Positions 45,437 through 54,752 of a DNA stretch of 64,000 nucleotides are shown piece by piece. The notes under the pieces were generated by a model. It had not been told where the DNA came from. It did not search any database and saw nothing but the letters and a program-made list of their open reading frames with translations. Numbering within the stretch: position 1 is the stretch's first letter; every line of letters begins with the position of its first letter. This DNA comes from an uncultured Thermoguttaceae bacterium (GTDB lineage: Bacteria > Planctomycetota > Planctomycetia > Pirellulales > Thermoguttaceae): the NCBI GenBank assembly GCA_938084835.1, contig CALKER010000006.1:682001-746000 (forward strand), in the 5' to 3' direction. Made by a program: the position numbers and the translations under genes.

Positions 45437-46816
45437 ATGAGTAAACCGACCGACATTCGTATTGTTGAAATTGGCGCGACCACGCAGCAATATGCCTATC
45501 GAGCACCGGTAAAATTCGGGGGACGTGTCGTTACAGACGCGGTCATTTTTGATGTCCAACTGGATGTGGAAACCCGCGCTGGAAAGCGTGGTCGTGGTTA
45601 TGGGTCGATGCCCATGGGGAATATTTGGGCATGGCCCTCAGGTTGTGTCCCCGCCGATCTTACGCTGGAGGCAATGATCAAGCTCGCCCATCGTGTGGTA
45701 GAGGAAGCGAGGCAGTACCGTGGTGAAGGCCATCCCTTGGAGATTGCCAAGGAATTGGGAGAATCGTATGCACGTTTGGCCGAGGTAGTTGTCCAGGAGA
45801 TGGGGCTTGCCGAGCCTATGCCTCGCTTAGCGCAGCTTGTGGCAGCAAGCCCTGTGGAGGCTGCTCTCTTCGATGCGTATGGCAAGGCCCTTGGAGAAAA
45901 TTCTTATAACCTTCTTGGGCCGGAATTCGTCAACTACGATTTGTCGACATATCTGAATGAAGACTTTGTGGGCGAATATCTTGACCGGTACACACTTAGG
46001 GAACCTAAACCAAGGATGCCGCTGTACCACTTGATCGGGGCACTTGACCCGTTGACGCCAGCAGACGTCTCCCAACCTATTGGCGATGGTCTTCCCGAAA
46101 CCTTAGGGGAATGGATTTTGTATAATGGGCTGACCCATTTGAAGGTCAAATTGGCAGGTGACGACCTCGCCTGGGACGTGGAACGAATGCTTTCCGTTGA
46201 GAGAGTAACCTCGGAAGTACAGCAACGCCGTGGATGCTCGCACTGGTGGTATTCGGCCGACTTTAACGAGCGGTGTTCTTCCGTGGAGTACGTGCTCGAG
46301 TTTTTGGCGAAGGTGAGGGAAAGTTCGCCGGAGGCATTTGATCGGCTGCAGTACTTGGAGCAGCCCACCCACCGCGATCTTGCGGCCCACCCGGAGAATC
46401 GAATGCACCAGGCAGCACAAATCAAACCTGTCGTCATTGATGAGTCGCTTGTGGACTTCGAAAGTCTCTTGCTTGCCCGCGAGCTTGGTTACTCCGGGGT
46501 AGCTCTCAAGGCTTGCAAAGGGCACAGCGAGGCCCTTCTGGCTGCCGCTGCAGCCCAAAAATATCGCATGTTCTTATGTGTCCAGGATTTGACGTGTCCG
46601 GGGGCGTCGTTTTTACATTCAGCGAGCTTGTCCGCACGGATTCCGGGCGTGGCCGCCATCGAAGGAAACGCCCGCCAGTATTGCCCCGCTGCCAATCGCG
46701 GTTGGGAAGACGCTTATCCTGGGATGTTTCGCATTACCGATGGCTCCGTGGGCACCGAAGTTCTTTGCGGACCGGGTTTAGGCTTTCGCCATTTGGCCGA
46801 GCTCGGCGGCTCGTGA
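45437..46816 (+). CDS. Enolase-superfamily enzyme (mandelate racemase/MLE type)
   Basis: A 459-residue member of the mandelate racemase/muconate lactonizing enzyme group, which abstracts an alpha-proton from carboxylates using a Mg2+ site. Candidate residues are Lys in HLKVKLAGDD, the metal ligands Asp in YSADFNE and Glu in LEQPTHRDL, Asp-Glu in VVIDESLVD, and Lys in ALKACKGHSE. The N-terminal capping domain starts near DIRIVEIG. Substrate cannot be deduced. I prefer the ATG at 45437 over the in-frame GTG at 45407. The two-component pair lies just upstream on the same strand and might regulate it. Confidence 0.83.
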   Translation: MSKPTDIRIVEIGATTQQYAYRAPVKFGGRVVTDAVIFDVQLDVETRAGKRGRGYGSMPMGNIWAWPSGCVPADLTLEAMIKLAHRVVEEARQYRGEGHPLEIAKELGESYARLAEVVVQEMGLAEPMPRLAQLVAASPVEAALFDAYGKALGENSYNLLGPEFVNYDLSTYLNEDFVGEYLDRYTLREPKPRMPLYHLIGALDPLTPADVSQPIGDGLPETLGEWILYNGLTHLKVKLAGDDLAWDVERMLSVERVTSEVQQRRGCSHWWYSADFNERCSSVEYVLEFLAKVRESSPEAFDRLQYLEQPTHRDLAAHPENRMHQAAQIKPVVIDESLVDFESLLLARELGYSGVALKACKGHSEALLAAAAAQKYRMFLCVQDLTCPGASFLHSASLSARIPGVAAIEGNARQYCPAANRGWEDAYPGMFRITDGSVGTEVLCGPGLGFRHLAELGGS

Positions 46817-47033
46817 GACGCCGCACTCCTGACAAAAGGCGCGCGGGAACAAAAGGTTCTTGTCCAAAACTTCAGTGGTCTTCGAGTTTAAAGTTCCATT
46901 TGGGCGGGGCTTTGCCACTTTGTGTTTGGACGCGGCCTTTGTCCGAAGAACTCGCAGCTCACGTCGCGGCGGTATACTTCCGGCTCATGCGATATTGTCT
47001 GTGTGCCTTGAACCGGATTTTATCACCCGAGGT

Positions 47034-47960
47034 TCACTGGCCGGTTGGTTCACCACGAGACCTCGTGCTCAATGCTTTGTAAACAGGAAAGTCAATTGTT
47101 TCGCTGACAAATCTCACCGAACCGTCTCCAAGAAGAAAGTTTGCCCCTCCTGGATGGAAGCTAGAGAAACCGTGGGCGTGGGGGCCACGATAGTTGAGCT
47201 TGATTTCGGTTGAGCCCAAAACCATACTTGGGAAACACTGATGACCGGGTGGTGTGCCAACCCATGTGGCGTATCCCCGGTCGGAAGCCCGCTCACCCAC
47301 CAGGAAAGTTTGGCTGAGGCCATCGGTAATTTGCGCAAAACTGAGGAAACTGTTGTGGAAGAACGTACCCTCGGAGGCGCACTGTAACCCCGCAGAAAGA
47401 TTCTCGCAGTCGTGGATATCGTTTGGACCGAAGTTACCCACATAATTAGATATTGCAAACTCCAAGTCCTCGTGCTGATCGTGCGAATGATCTGGGTCGT
47501 CTTCGTGAAGAAGATCCTCCAGTTCAAACGTCGGTTTTCCGATGTCCGATGGACATCGATAAATTGCAATCAAAAACGAACGAGCGGTCTCATGACGCAC
47601 ATCAGTAACCCATAGCCGATAGTCAATAAAATTTTTCTCGACATTGGCCTGCTCCAGGAAGGGTAAAATTACCGCTGCCCAGCCCCAACCGGTTGGGCCG
47701 GCCACCCATGGGCGCGACGGCCATTGTGGATCGACCCCGACCCAGCCGGCTGGCAAGCGATGGTACACATCATGATACATGTGAAGTGCCAAGCCGATCT
47801 GCTTGAGGTTATTTGTGCATTGGGTCCGTCGGGCTGCCTCGCGAGCTGCCTGGACCGCCGGCAAAAGTAGGGCGATCAGAATACCGATTATGGCGATTAC
47901 CACCAGGAGTTCGACCAAGGTGAAGCCAGCACGTCGACGCAGTAAACCTTTCGTGGCCAT
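47034..47960 (-). CDS. DUF1559 (pilin-like) protein 2, His/Asp-rich loop
   Basis: A 308-residue DUF1559 protein with the pilin-like N-terminus [15 protein letters not shown] (residues 12-26), [18 protein letters not shown], and the C-terminal [16 protein letters not shown] motif. Unlike protein 1 it carries a strongly acidic and His-rich segment at about 151-165 ([15 protein letters not shown]) that could bind divalent metals. The ATG has TAGGAG upstream. It is about 66% as far from the next gene as its length, and lies convergent with the enolase-superfamily gene. Function unknown. Confidence 0.93.
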   Translation of the reverse strand: MATKGLLRRRAGFTLVELLVVIAIIGILIALLLPAVQAAREAARRTQCTNNLKQIGLALHMYHDVYHRLPAGWVGVDPQWPSRPWVAGPTGWGWAAVILPFLEQANVEKNFIDYRLWVTDVRHETARSFLIAIYRCPSDIGKPTFELEDLLHEDDPDHSHDQHEDLEFAISNYVGNFGPNDIHDCENLSAGLQCASEGTFFHNSFLSFAQITDGLSQTFLVGERASDRGYATWVGTPPGHQCFPSMVLGSTEIKLNYRGPHAHGFSSFHPGGANFLLGDGSVRFVSETIDFPVYKALSTRSRGEPTGQ

Positions 47961-48391
47961 AGTGGCAAGCTCCTACGATAAAAGCTGTTTATTTCTATTT
48001 CTAAAGTTGTCCGTGGCGTGAGATTAGGTGTGGAAAAAAGTTAGTCGCTTGCAGACCTAGAATGGAAGTGCACACAATTAAGTCGTGCGCCTATCTCGCC
48101 GTTTAACGCCCCGGCGTGGGATGATGGGGCACTTCGGCGCGAGGCCGTACGCATCCTGGCCGTCCCTTGTTGTTGCGGCGACTTAACAGCTCGGAAGGGA
48201 TCTAAAAGACCTCTTTGCTAGCTGAGAAAGCACGGTCCATGCGGACAAGTGCGCGGCCTCGAAATTCGGAGCATCTCCTTCTGGGTGCGCTGACCGCTGC
48301 TTCAAGGGGATTTAGATTTCCGGAGGTACAGGAAATAAGTCGCTAGCCTCCTCCTGCATACAGCTGGTCAGCTCCCTGCGCCGAAGACTGT
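47961..48391. other. Intergenic region upstream of DUF1559 gene 2
   Basis: A 431-base spacer between two leftward genes. It contains the ribosome binding site for the DUF1559 gene near 47970. No repeat or hairpin with a T tract stands out. Confidence 0.4.
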
Positions 48392-48871
48392 TTATGAGTT
48401 TCGATAAGGCGGTGCCCTTGGCAGAAAGGGTTTGGGATGGTTTGAAAAGACTAAAGCTGCTCGTTGGGTACTCGCGTAGAAGGCAATTAATTCGTGACTA
48501 ATTGATGGGCAGAACCCCACTGAAACTGATTTTATACTCAAGAAACGGCAGCTGGGGCACGCGTCCGAGGAGCTTGATGAGGCTAGCTCCCACTGGCCAT
48601 TCGTTTCGAAAGTGCTTGTGTTAGGTTGCTTACTTTCGGAAACATCTTTGGGTGCGGGATGTACTTCGCGCCGGATGGAAATTTTACACGAAGTGTTTAC
48701 TCGCGCGCACGTATGGGATGTCCACAAAGCGGATGGACGTTCGCCTGCCCCACGTCTGGTACTCCTACCGACATCCCCATGGAAGTGGACAAAAGAACCA
48801 AAGGCGAAGGCGGCCAGGTAAGCCCCTAACGCAAAGATACGCACCACTTTTTCGCGTTGAAGCAGACTCAC
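48392..48871 (-). CDS. Small membrane protein with CxxC motif
   Basis: A 159-residue protein without a named family. A hydrophobic N-terminal helix (about 11-28, FALGAYLAAFAFGSFVHFH) is followed by a polar Ser/Thr-rich region. A CPSC pair (about residues 110-113) precedes a hydrophobic turn, and the C-terminus is proline-rich, ending LPRAPPYRNS. This resembles short planctomycete proteins with a CPxCRFL motif near a prolyl C-terminus, recalled from memory. The GTG at 48869-48871 has a TTGAGGA site. It is on the same strand as DUF1559 gene 2 and upstream of it. Confidence 0.55.
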   Translation of the reverse strand: MSLLQREKVVRIFALGAYLAAFAFGSFVHFHGDVGRSTRRGAGERPSALWTSHTCARVNTSCKISIRREVHPAPKDVSESKQPNTSTFETNGQWELASSSSSDACPSCRFLSIKSVSVGFCPSISHELIAFYASTQRAALVFSNHPKPFLPRAPPYRNS

Positions 48872-50023
48872 CTGTTGGTCCTCAATCTGAAAGAGAACCA
48901 GCGATCGAAGGAGCGAAGCCTATCGCCCGTTTCTCTTAATGGTAAAAACCAGCCGCCAATGCCCCCGAAGAATTCGAATCGGCTCAGACACTCGATTTTT
49001 TCAAGTATTTGCCAGTTCGAAATATTTTAAGGTTGGCTCGAAGGCTCGGTCAAGTTTGGCACGCTTGATGAATTCAATTTCTCGCGCCTGAGAATTACCG
49101 CGTTTACAATTCCGCCCCGACCCCAAAGGGAATGGTTTTCATAGAAGTGTGAGTTGCAAGGGGACCTTAATTGTCCCTTTGTTCTCTGCCGATTTGCCTT
49201 GCCCCGCTATGGCTTGGATTTATTTCTGTCTTTCGAAAGCCAGCACACCTTGCCGAAGGGACCGGGCCCAAAGCCTGAGACACTTTTGCGGGATACGGCC
49301 CGGCTTGCCAGAGGGGGCAGAAGAGCGGGCGTTTTTGAGGAGCGTGTTTTCGCTACCCATCGGGGTGCCATTCAGAAACGAGCCGAGTTCCTCTTTCCCG
49401 CGCTTGTAACTTTTGAAACGTTACCATTTGGTGGCGTGCACGGGTTTAATTCAGCGGTTTATGGGAAAGGCCACAGAGGGCTAAGCCTCATTTTCGCTCT
49501 CGGTGGTGCGATTAGGAGATGCGAGTCAGGCCAAGAATTGACGTCGGCGAGTGTTTGAATTGACTACCGCGTGAATTCAGTAAATCGCCAGCCTAGACCT
49601 GAAGAAAATGACCGGTTCAGCATTCCCCTCAGGTAGTGCTCCGGGTAATGGAAAAATCATCTTTCCTATAATTTGAGCAATATTTGTCTTTCCGAGAATT
49701 TAGGCGATATTCGGAAGGGTTAGACGATGTTTAGAAAAATTATAACAATTGTTCCGATGTGGCGTCCGGGGGTCGATTTTGGAATCCGAAGATTAAAGGA
49801 CGCCGGTACCTGGCGGAGAGTCTCTTGCAATTGGGAGCTTAATACAAAAAAATTGAAAACTTGTATCTTGGCCGCATGCCAAGAGTGACGGTCCGACCGA
49901 ATTGAGGGTCTAGAACGTGACCGCGTGTTGTCGCGTGGGTGGCGGCCCAAGCATAGCGTCATTAAACAAGCATAACGTGATTAGATAAGTAAATTTTTGT
50001 TTTTTTGGAGACCAAACGGCAAA
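48872..50023. other. 1.15-kb region upstream of rplY
   Basis: No gene is supported. One frame (49154-49558, TTG start) is open for 134 codons but has no family likeness. The right half is AT-rich. It ends in a 19-bp tandem repeat (49949-49986) just before the rplY start, a likely promoter/regulatory zone. Confidence 0.5.
49949..49986. repeat. Imperfect 19-bp tandem repeat upstream of rplY
   Basis: Two adjacent 19-base units, AAGCATAGCGTCATTAAAC and AAGCATAACGTGATTAGAT, match at 15 of 19 positions. They end 37 bases before the rplY start codon, so a binding site for a regulator or a promoter-overlapping duplication is possible. Confidence 0.8.
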
Positions 50024-50659
50024 ATGATCGAACAGCTTCAAGTGCGACTTCGCACGGAATTTGGCACTCAGCGGTGCACCCGACTTCGCAAAGCCGGACT
50101 AGTGCCGGCTGTCCTCTATGGTCAGAAGAAGCCAAACGTCCACCTGCTCGTGCCGGCCCACGATATACAAGGTGTCATCCGGCACGGAACGCGGATCGTA
50201 CGCCTTACTGGCGATGTCCAAGAAGAAGCTTTGATCCGGGAAGTCCAGTGGGACACTTGGGGGGTGGAAATTCTACACGTCGATTTTGCTCGGGTATCGG
50301 CTACCGATCGGATCCGGGTGACCGTTCCGATTCATCTTCGGGGAGAGGCTCGGGGCACCAAACAAGGCGGAGTGGTGGAGCAACTTCTTCATCAGATCGA
50401 ATTAGAATGCGAGGCAGCGGAAATACCCGAGGAAATTCATGTCAATGTCAACGATCTTGACGTAGGGCAGAATATCACCGTAGGTCAGCTTCCGTTGCCC
50501 AAATCAGCGGCCCCTCTCACCGACACCGACACGATCGTGGTTCGCTGTGTGATCCCGGCGGAAATCCCCGAGGCCGAGGAGGCTCCCGCTACCCTTACGG
50601 AACGCGAGCCGGAGCTGATTCGAAGGCGGGAAAAGGAAGAAGAACCCGAGGAGGATTAG
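50024..50659 (+). CDS. rplY: 50S ribosomal protein L25 (CTC type)
   Basis: A 211-residue bL25 protein of the long CTC type: an N-terminal 5S-rRNA-binding domain (LRTEFGTQRCTRLRKAGLVPAVLYG) and a C-terminal TL5-like domain (RVTVPIHLRGEARGTKQGG..., ISVEHVN-equivalent EIHVNVNDLDVGQNITV). The tail is highly acidic (about residues 185-211). I chose the ATG at 50024, since the upstream frame to 49997 has no family likeness. It heads a rightward run with pth, rpsF, ssb and rplI. Confidence 0.96.
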   Translation: MIEQLQVRLRTEFGTQRCTRLRKAGLVPAVLYGQKKPNVHLLVPAHDIQGVIRHGTRIVRLTGDVQEEALIREVQWDTWGVEILHVDFARVSATDRIRVTVPIHLRGEARGTKQGGVVEQLLHQIELECEAAEIPEEIHVNVNDLDVGQNITVGQLPLPKSAAPLTDTDTIVVRCVIPAEIPEAEEAPATLTEREPELIRRREKEEEPEED

Positions 50660-50698
50660 GGCTTCAACTGACTCTGATCTGGTGTTAGGACAGCCGGC

Positions 50699-51454
50699 TT
50701 GTGGGTGATAACTAATTGGTCACAAAAACTCTGGGAGCGATGTGGGCGACTTTTGGGCAGTCTCACGCGGGCCGATTACCCAGTGAGTGTTTACAAGTTG
50801 GTAGTGGGCTTAGGCAATCCCGGGAAAAAGTACGCCGGCACTCGGCATAACGTGGGATTTGAGGTGTTAGAGCGGATTGCACGGCGCATCGACGCTTCCG
50901 GGCCCCGGTCGCGGTTTAGTGGACTGCTTTACGAAGGACAATACGAGGGAACCAAGCTTCTCCTGCTGGCCCCTGGCACTTTCATGAACCTGAGCGGCCG
51001 GAGCGTGGAGGAAGCGGTGCGATATTTAAAGCTGCCTCTCGAAAACTTGTTGGTAATATGCGACGATTTTAATCTTCCTTTGGGGCGGGTTCGGTTTCGG
51101 CCGGAGGGCTCGGCAGGTGGTCAACGTGGTTTGGCGAATATCATTGAACAACTGGGTACGTCATCCGTCCCGCGCCTCCGCGTCGGCATCGGCCCCTTAC
51201 CCTCAGACGGAAATCCTGTGGATTTCGTGCTAGGACAGTTCACCGGTGCAGAACGGGAAGTTTTGGAACCTGTTCTGGAGCATGCTTCCCGAGCGGTTTT
51301 GGACTGGGTCCAGCACGGAATTCGTTACTGCATGGACCGGTACAATGGACCTCGATGGTTAGAGCCGGGTCATCATGCTTCCGGGGGAACGGGATCGAAC
51401 AACACGTTTTCCGGGCCACGGGGGGCCATTTCCGATTTCTTCAGTCAGGAGTAG
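50699..51454 (+). CDS. pth: Peptidyl-tRNA hydrolase
   Basis: Pth frees tRNA from prematurely released peptidyl-tRNAs. The core has the family signature LVVGLGNPGKKYAGTRHNVGFE with the catalytic His, the FMNLSG segment with Asn, CDDFNLPLGRVRFRPEGSAGGQRGL, and VPRLRVGIG. The start is uncertain: a TTG at 50699 with AGGA eight bases upstream adds 28 residues, whereas the in-frame GTG at 50783 gives the canonical length of 223. I list the longer form. The C-terminal 25 residues are extra and low in complexity. Confidence 0.94.
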   Translation: MWVITNWSQKLWERCGRLLGSLTRADYPVSVYKLVVGLGNPGKKYAGTRHNVGFEVLERIARRIDASGPRSRFSGLLYEGQYEGTKLLLLAPGTFMNLSGRSVEEAVRYLKLPLENLLVICDDFNLPLGRVRFRPEGSAGGQRGLANIIEQLGTSSVPRLRVGIGPLPSDGNPVDFVLGQFTGAEREVLEPVLEHASRAVLDWVQHGIRYCMDRYNGPRWLEPGHHASGGTGSNNTFSGPRGAISDFFSQE

Positions 51455-51944
51455 GTTGTCACCCTGGAAGCGGCCCGAATTAGGGCTGGAAGCGAGGACG
51501 GTCGGCACGAAGAGCACCGCAAAATGGGCGGTGCTCACCTTGCCGCCCAACATTTATAAATGCTATTTAAAAAATGTGATGGGTTCGCTTGGATCGCTCG
51601 GTTTGGGGTGCTCATCGCAGCAAACCTGTTACGCTAAGGATTTGAGTTAAAGAAAACAGTTGGTGAAAAGTGCATATTCGATTTCCCCGAGCCGGGGGAT
51701 CGCTTGGCCTGCTTTCGGAAAGTGGGAATCCAATACTCACGTTACAAAGTGGCCCGAATGTTTCGTGGGCGGCTCATGAGGGACGAAGATAACAAGCTAT
51801 CTTCAAAGAATGCAGCGGAACACAGTTAAAGTTGAAGGCAGCAGTGTGAAACTCGAAGCGAAAATCGTCGGCTTCGATTGGTTCTCGCGGGTGAGTTGCG
51901 CCGGGGTTGGAAAGAGGTAAAGTCTAAAACAAAGGAGGCGTAAG
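51455..51944. other. Intergenic region pth-rpsF
   Basis: A 490-base gap inside the otherwise compact ribosomal cluster. It holds a perfect hairpin just after pth (51512-51536) and probably a separate promoter for rpsF-ssb-rplI. No coding sequence supported. Confidence 0.5.
51512..51536 (+). terminator. Strong hairpin without T tract after pth
   Basis: GAGCACCGC (51512-51520) pairs perfectly with GCGGTGCTC (51528-51536) around a 7-base loop. No T run follows, so termination is not assured; it may be a processing or attenuation hairpin. Confidence 0.55.
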
Positions 51945-52400
51945 TTGGCGCAAAGAATTTACGAAGCACTCTTTCTGCTGGATCCGGTTCGCTACGCTCA
52001 CGATCCGGTGGGAGTGTCAGGCGTTGTCAACCAATTGATCGAGTCGGTGGGTGGCGAAATTTTAGTGAGCCGTCTGTGGGACGAAAGACGTTTAGCCTAC
52101 CCCATCAAGGGACATCGGAAAGGCGTGTATTGGTTGACTTATTTTCGGTTAGATGGTTCCCGGCTAGCGGAACTTCGCCGACAGTGTTACTTGAACTCGA
52201 ACATCTTACGAGTGATGATCCTCCGTATTGACGAGCGAATTGCCGATAAGCTGGTGGAGCATGCTCGAAGTGGTCAGGCGGCGTGGCGCGAAGTCGAGCC
52301 AGAGGCTGTGCCAGTCCCGATAGGAGAGGAGGGTTTTGACGAGGATTTGGTGGACGAAGATTCTGAAGAAATCCCCAGCTTGGAAGACGATATTGGCTAA
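51945..52400 (+). CDS. rpsF: 30S ribosomal protein S6
   Basis: The 151-residue bS6 binds S18 and 16S rRNA in the small-subunit platform. It starts at a TTG codon; an ideal AAAGGAGG Shine-Dalgarno at 51931-51938, six bases upstream, decides this start. Seen: YEALFLLDPVR, GGEILVSRLWDERRLAYPIKGHRKGVYWLTYF, and LRVMILRIDE. After the compact domain (about residue 100) comes an acidic C-terminal extension, as in many planctomycetes. It precedes ssb, the widespread rpsF-ssb order, although rpsR is not between them and rplI. Confidence 0.96.
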   Translation: MAQRIYEALFLLDPVRYAHDPVGVSGVVNQLIESVGGEILVSRLWDERRLAYPIKGHRKGVYWLTYFRLDGSRLAELRRQCYLNSNILRVMILRIDERIADKLVEHARSGQAAWREVEPEAVPVPIGEEGFDEDLVDEDSEEIPSLEDDIG

Positions 52401-52542
52401 GTTGGGGCGGGTGGAGGCAAGTGGGGTTGACTTCGGCGTTAATCTATGTAATTGACCTTGGGGACGAAATGGCTCGTTGCTGTAAACGCCGAGCGTGAGC
52501 AGGAGGGTCGGGTAGGGTTCTCCATCTGCCGGAGAAAGGTCC

Positions 52543-52986
52543 ATGGCCAGCTTCAATCGAGTGATTCTTTTAGGTAATTTGACTCGAGATCCTGAACTGC
52601 GTTACACTCCCAGCGGTATACCTGTAATGGATATCGGGCTGGCTGTCAGCGAGCGGCGAAAAAACCCGAATGGGGAGTGGGTAGACGAGCCAGTGTTTGT
52701 GGAGGTCACTTTGTGGGGAAGGACGGCGGAGGTGGCCAGCGAGTATCTTAGTAAAGGCTCGCCAGTCCTCGTGGAAGGGCGATTACGGCTGGATACGTGG
52801 GAAACAAGCGATGGGCAACGCCGGTCGCGGCTCCGCGTGGTGGCGGAGCGGATGCGCATGCTTGGTCGAGGGCTGGTGTCTGACCAGGGTGCGCCAACCG
52901 CTCAGGCTGGTGAATCAGGGCCCACCTCGGGGCAGCCGCGCGAGTTTCCCGAGGAAACCTCACCTCTTGATGACCTCCCATTTTGA
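52543..52986 (+). CDS. ssb: Single-stranded DNA-binding protein
   Basis: A 147-residue SSB that coats single-stranded DNA in replication and repair. The OB fold starts [22 protein letters not shown] and contains [29 protein letters not shown]. After a flexible Gly/Pro-containing linker the C-terminus ends in the acidic tip DDLPF, which binds partner proteins. The ATG at 52543 has GGAGAAAGG upstream. It sits between rpsF and rplI on the same strand. Confidence 0.97.
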   Translation: MASFNRVILLGNLTRDPELRYTPSGIPVMDIGLAVSERRKNPNGEWVDEPVFVEVTLWGRTAEVASEYLSKGSPVLVEGRLRLDTWETSDGQRRSRLRVVAERMRMLGRGLVSDQGAPTAQAGESGPTSGQPREFPEETSPLDDLPF

Positions 52987-53100
52987 TCCACACATCAGCG
53001 GTAAGAGGTTTACGGTGGTTTTGTGACCACCGCTATTTTGGTAAGGTTGCGTGTACACTAGAAACGCTCAAATTTGAATTTCAGCAGTGGGATGACGTTT

Positions 53101-53655
53101 ATGGGGAAGAGGAAGTTGAAAGGTCGCCTCGCCCGTCCGTTGCCGGTTGGTCCAAACGGCGGAGTGCAAGTTCTCCTCGTTCACCCAGTAGAGAATCTGG
53201 GGGAGCCGGGGGATATCGTTGAGGTAAAACGGGGGTACGCGAACAATTTCCTGTTGCCGAGAGGGCTTGCAACTATTGCCACGGAATACCACCGAAAGAT
53301 GGTAGAAAAATATAAGCTTCGGCTCTTGCAAGTGCAGGAGGCCAAGCTGTCCGTTCGTAAGGCTTTAGCTCAACAGCTCGCCCAGCAGAGCTTCACCATT
53401 GAAGTAAACGCGACTGAGGAGGGGCATCTTTACGGCTCTGTGGGACGAAACGAGATTGTAGCAGCACTTAAATCGGCCGGTGTTACCCAAATCACGGCCG
53501 AGCAGGTCCTCATGGAGGGAACCATCAAGGAGCTAGGCCTCTACACCATCAAGTTAGATCTCGGTATGGGAGTGGAAACGGAGATTAAGGTCTGGGTTGT
53601 GCCACGAACCCTCGCGGAAAGTGAGAAACCTAGCTCGAAGCGAAAAGACAGATAG
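53101..53655 (+). CDS. rplI: 50S ribosomal protein L9
   Basis: A 184-residue bL9. The signature QVLLVHPVENLGEPGDIVEVKRGYANNFLLPRGLA begins only after a basic N-terminal extension of about 24 residues (KRKLKGRLARPLPVGPNGG), which I regard as lineage-typical. A long connecting helix and the C-terminal domain (GHLYGSVGRNEI) follow. I chose the ATG at 53101, which has GGGA eight bases upstream; in-frame ATGs at 53092 and 53074 are possible. Last gene of the ribosomal run. Confidence 0.95.
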   Translation: MGKRKLKGRLARPLPVGPNGGVQVLLVHPVENLGEPGDIVEVKRGYANNFLLPRGLATIATEYHRKMVEKYKLRLLQVQEAKLSVRKALAQQLAQQSFTIEVNATEEGHLYGSVGRNEIVAALKSAGVTQITAEQVLMEGTIKELGLYTIKLDLGMGVETEIKVWVVPRTLAESEKPSSKRKDR

Positions 53656-54752
53656 CAGTTTGACTCAAATTTGTCGGGCTCTGAGTCAAATGGGTTGTGG
53701 CTCATCGCTTCGTTAAGGCCTGAATGGTGACGAATTGGCCCACAGAGAGGCCTCCCTTTAGCCTGAAACACGAAGGACGCTTTCCTCCGGTGCTGTCCGG
53801 GTGGTGTGCTATCTCCGCAGGGAATTGTTGATAGATTCCACAGTTGTTGACAGCCTTGCCTCTTTTCTCGGACAATTCGCGTAGAGCTGGCCTAGGTGGG
53901 GTGGCGAGGTAATTCAAAACGGTTGAAAGCATCTATTTTCACCTTTTGGAACCTTTGAGCCTCTGTTGATAATTTGATAGAACTCCTTGTCGATAATCTG
54001 TTATTTTTTGGAATAGGAGGAGCAGCGGACGCCCGAACCGATAAATCTCTGATTCCCAAAATTGTTTGCTCATCGACCGGGTGGGGGCCGCTCCGTCACA
54101 AACCGCGGGCGATGCAAAGTGTTGCCTCAGAAGAACTAACTTTCTGCGGAACTGTCACTCCGTCATCCTGAGATAATTTGCCCATCGCCAAGCATCGTTC
54201 TCGTGGACTGATGGGTTGCTCGGTCTCGGCTCTTTGGTAGTTTACTGTGAGAGAAGTATCTGAACTTCTGAAAGGGTTATGTGCTAGGGATCTACGAAGA
54301 CCCCTGGAGGCGGCTCAGAAACCGATGATTGAGCTTGTGCCGAGCGGCCCATGCCGTTCGCAATTCAAGTTTTTCGTGTTGATCAGGTCCCCGCTGCCTT
54401 TCGGTGAGGCGCAGCACAGATGCCGGGTTTCTCAAAAGGCACCTTAAAAGCTTGCTGGCGGGGAAGGGCGTGGAGAGGTGCGGCTCTCCTAAGCCTCGCG
54501 GGTTGGCACACGGTAGAATCCCCGATTGAAAACAGCCGGATCGCCGGGGAGTTATCTCGCACCTTTTGTTGGGAGTCGAGGTCGTGAGAGCCCCCCGATT
54601 GTGAAACCTAAAGAGAACAGGCGAGGAAGCCACCGAAAGACTTGCAGTGGCAATTTTTTCGGTTAAAATTGTCGCTTAAACTGCGAGAGCGGTTGCTTTC
54701 GTAAGTGCCCTGGCTCCAGCTATACTCACCCCTCTTAAAGGAGGCCTTCCGA
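53656..54752. other. 1.1-kb region between rplI and superoxide dismutase
   Basis: No gene is supported. A hairpin (TTTGACTCA 53659-53667 with TGAGTCAAA 53682-53690) follows the rplI stop but lacks a T tract. Around 53964-54000 two copies of a TGT-C/T-GATAAT-type motif lie about 24 bases apart. An ideal AAAGGAGG site ends the region before the dismutase start. Confidence 0.5.
53659..53690. repeat. 9-bp inverted repeat after rplI
   Basis: TTTGACTCA and its reverse complement flank a 14-base spacer just after the rplI stop codon. It may stabilise the 3' end of the transcript. Confidence 0.75.

Noticed and set aside
49050..49075. Possible sigma-54 promoter (TTGGCACG)
   Set aside because: The -12 element with GC spacing is absent, and there is no downstream gene in range.
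49154..49558. 134-codon frame upstream of rplY
   Set aside because: TTG start without Shine-Dalgarno and no family resemblance; its length is within chance for this composition.
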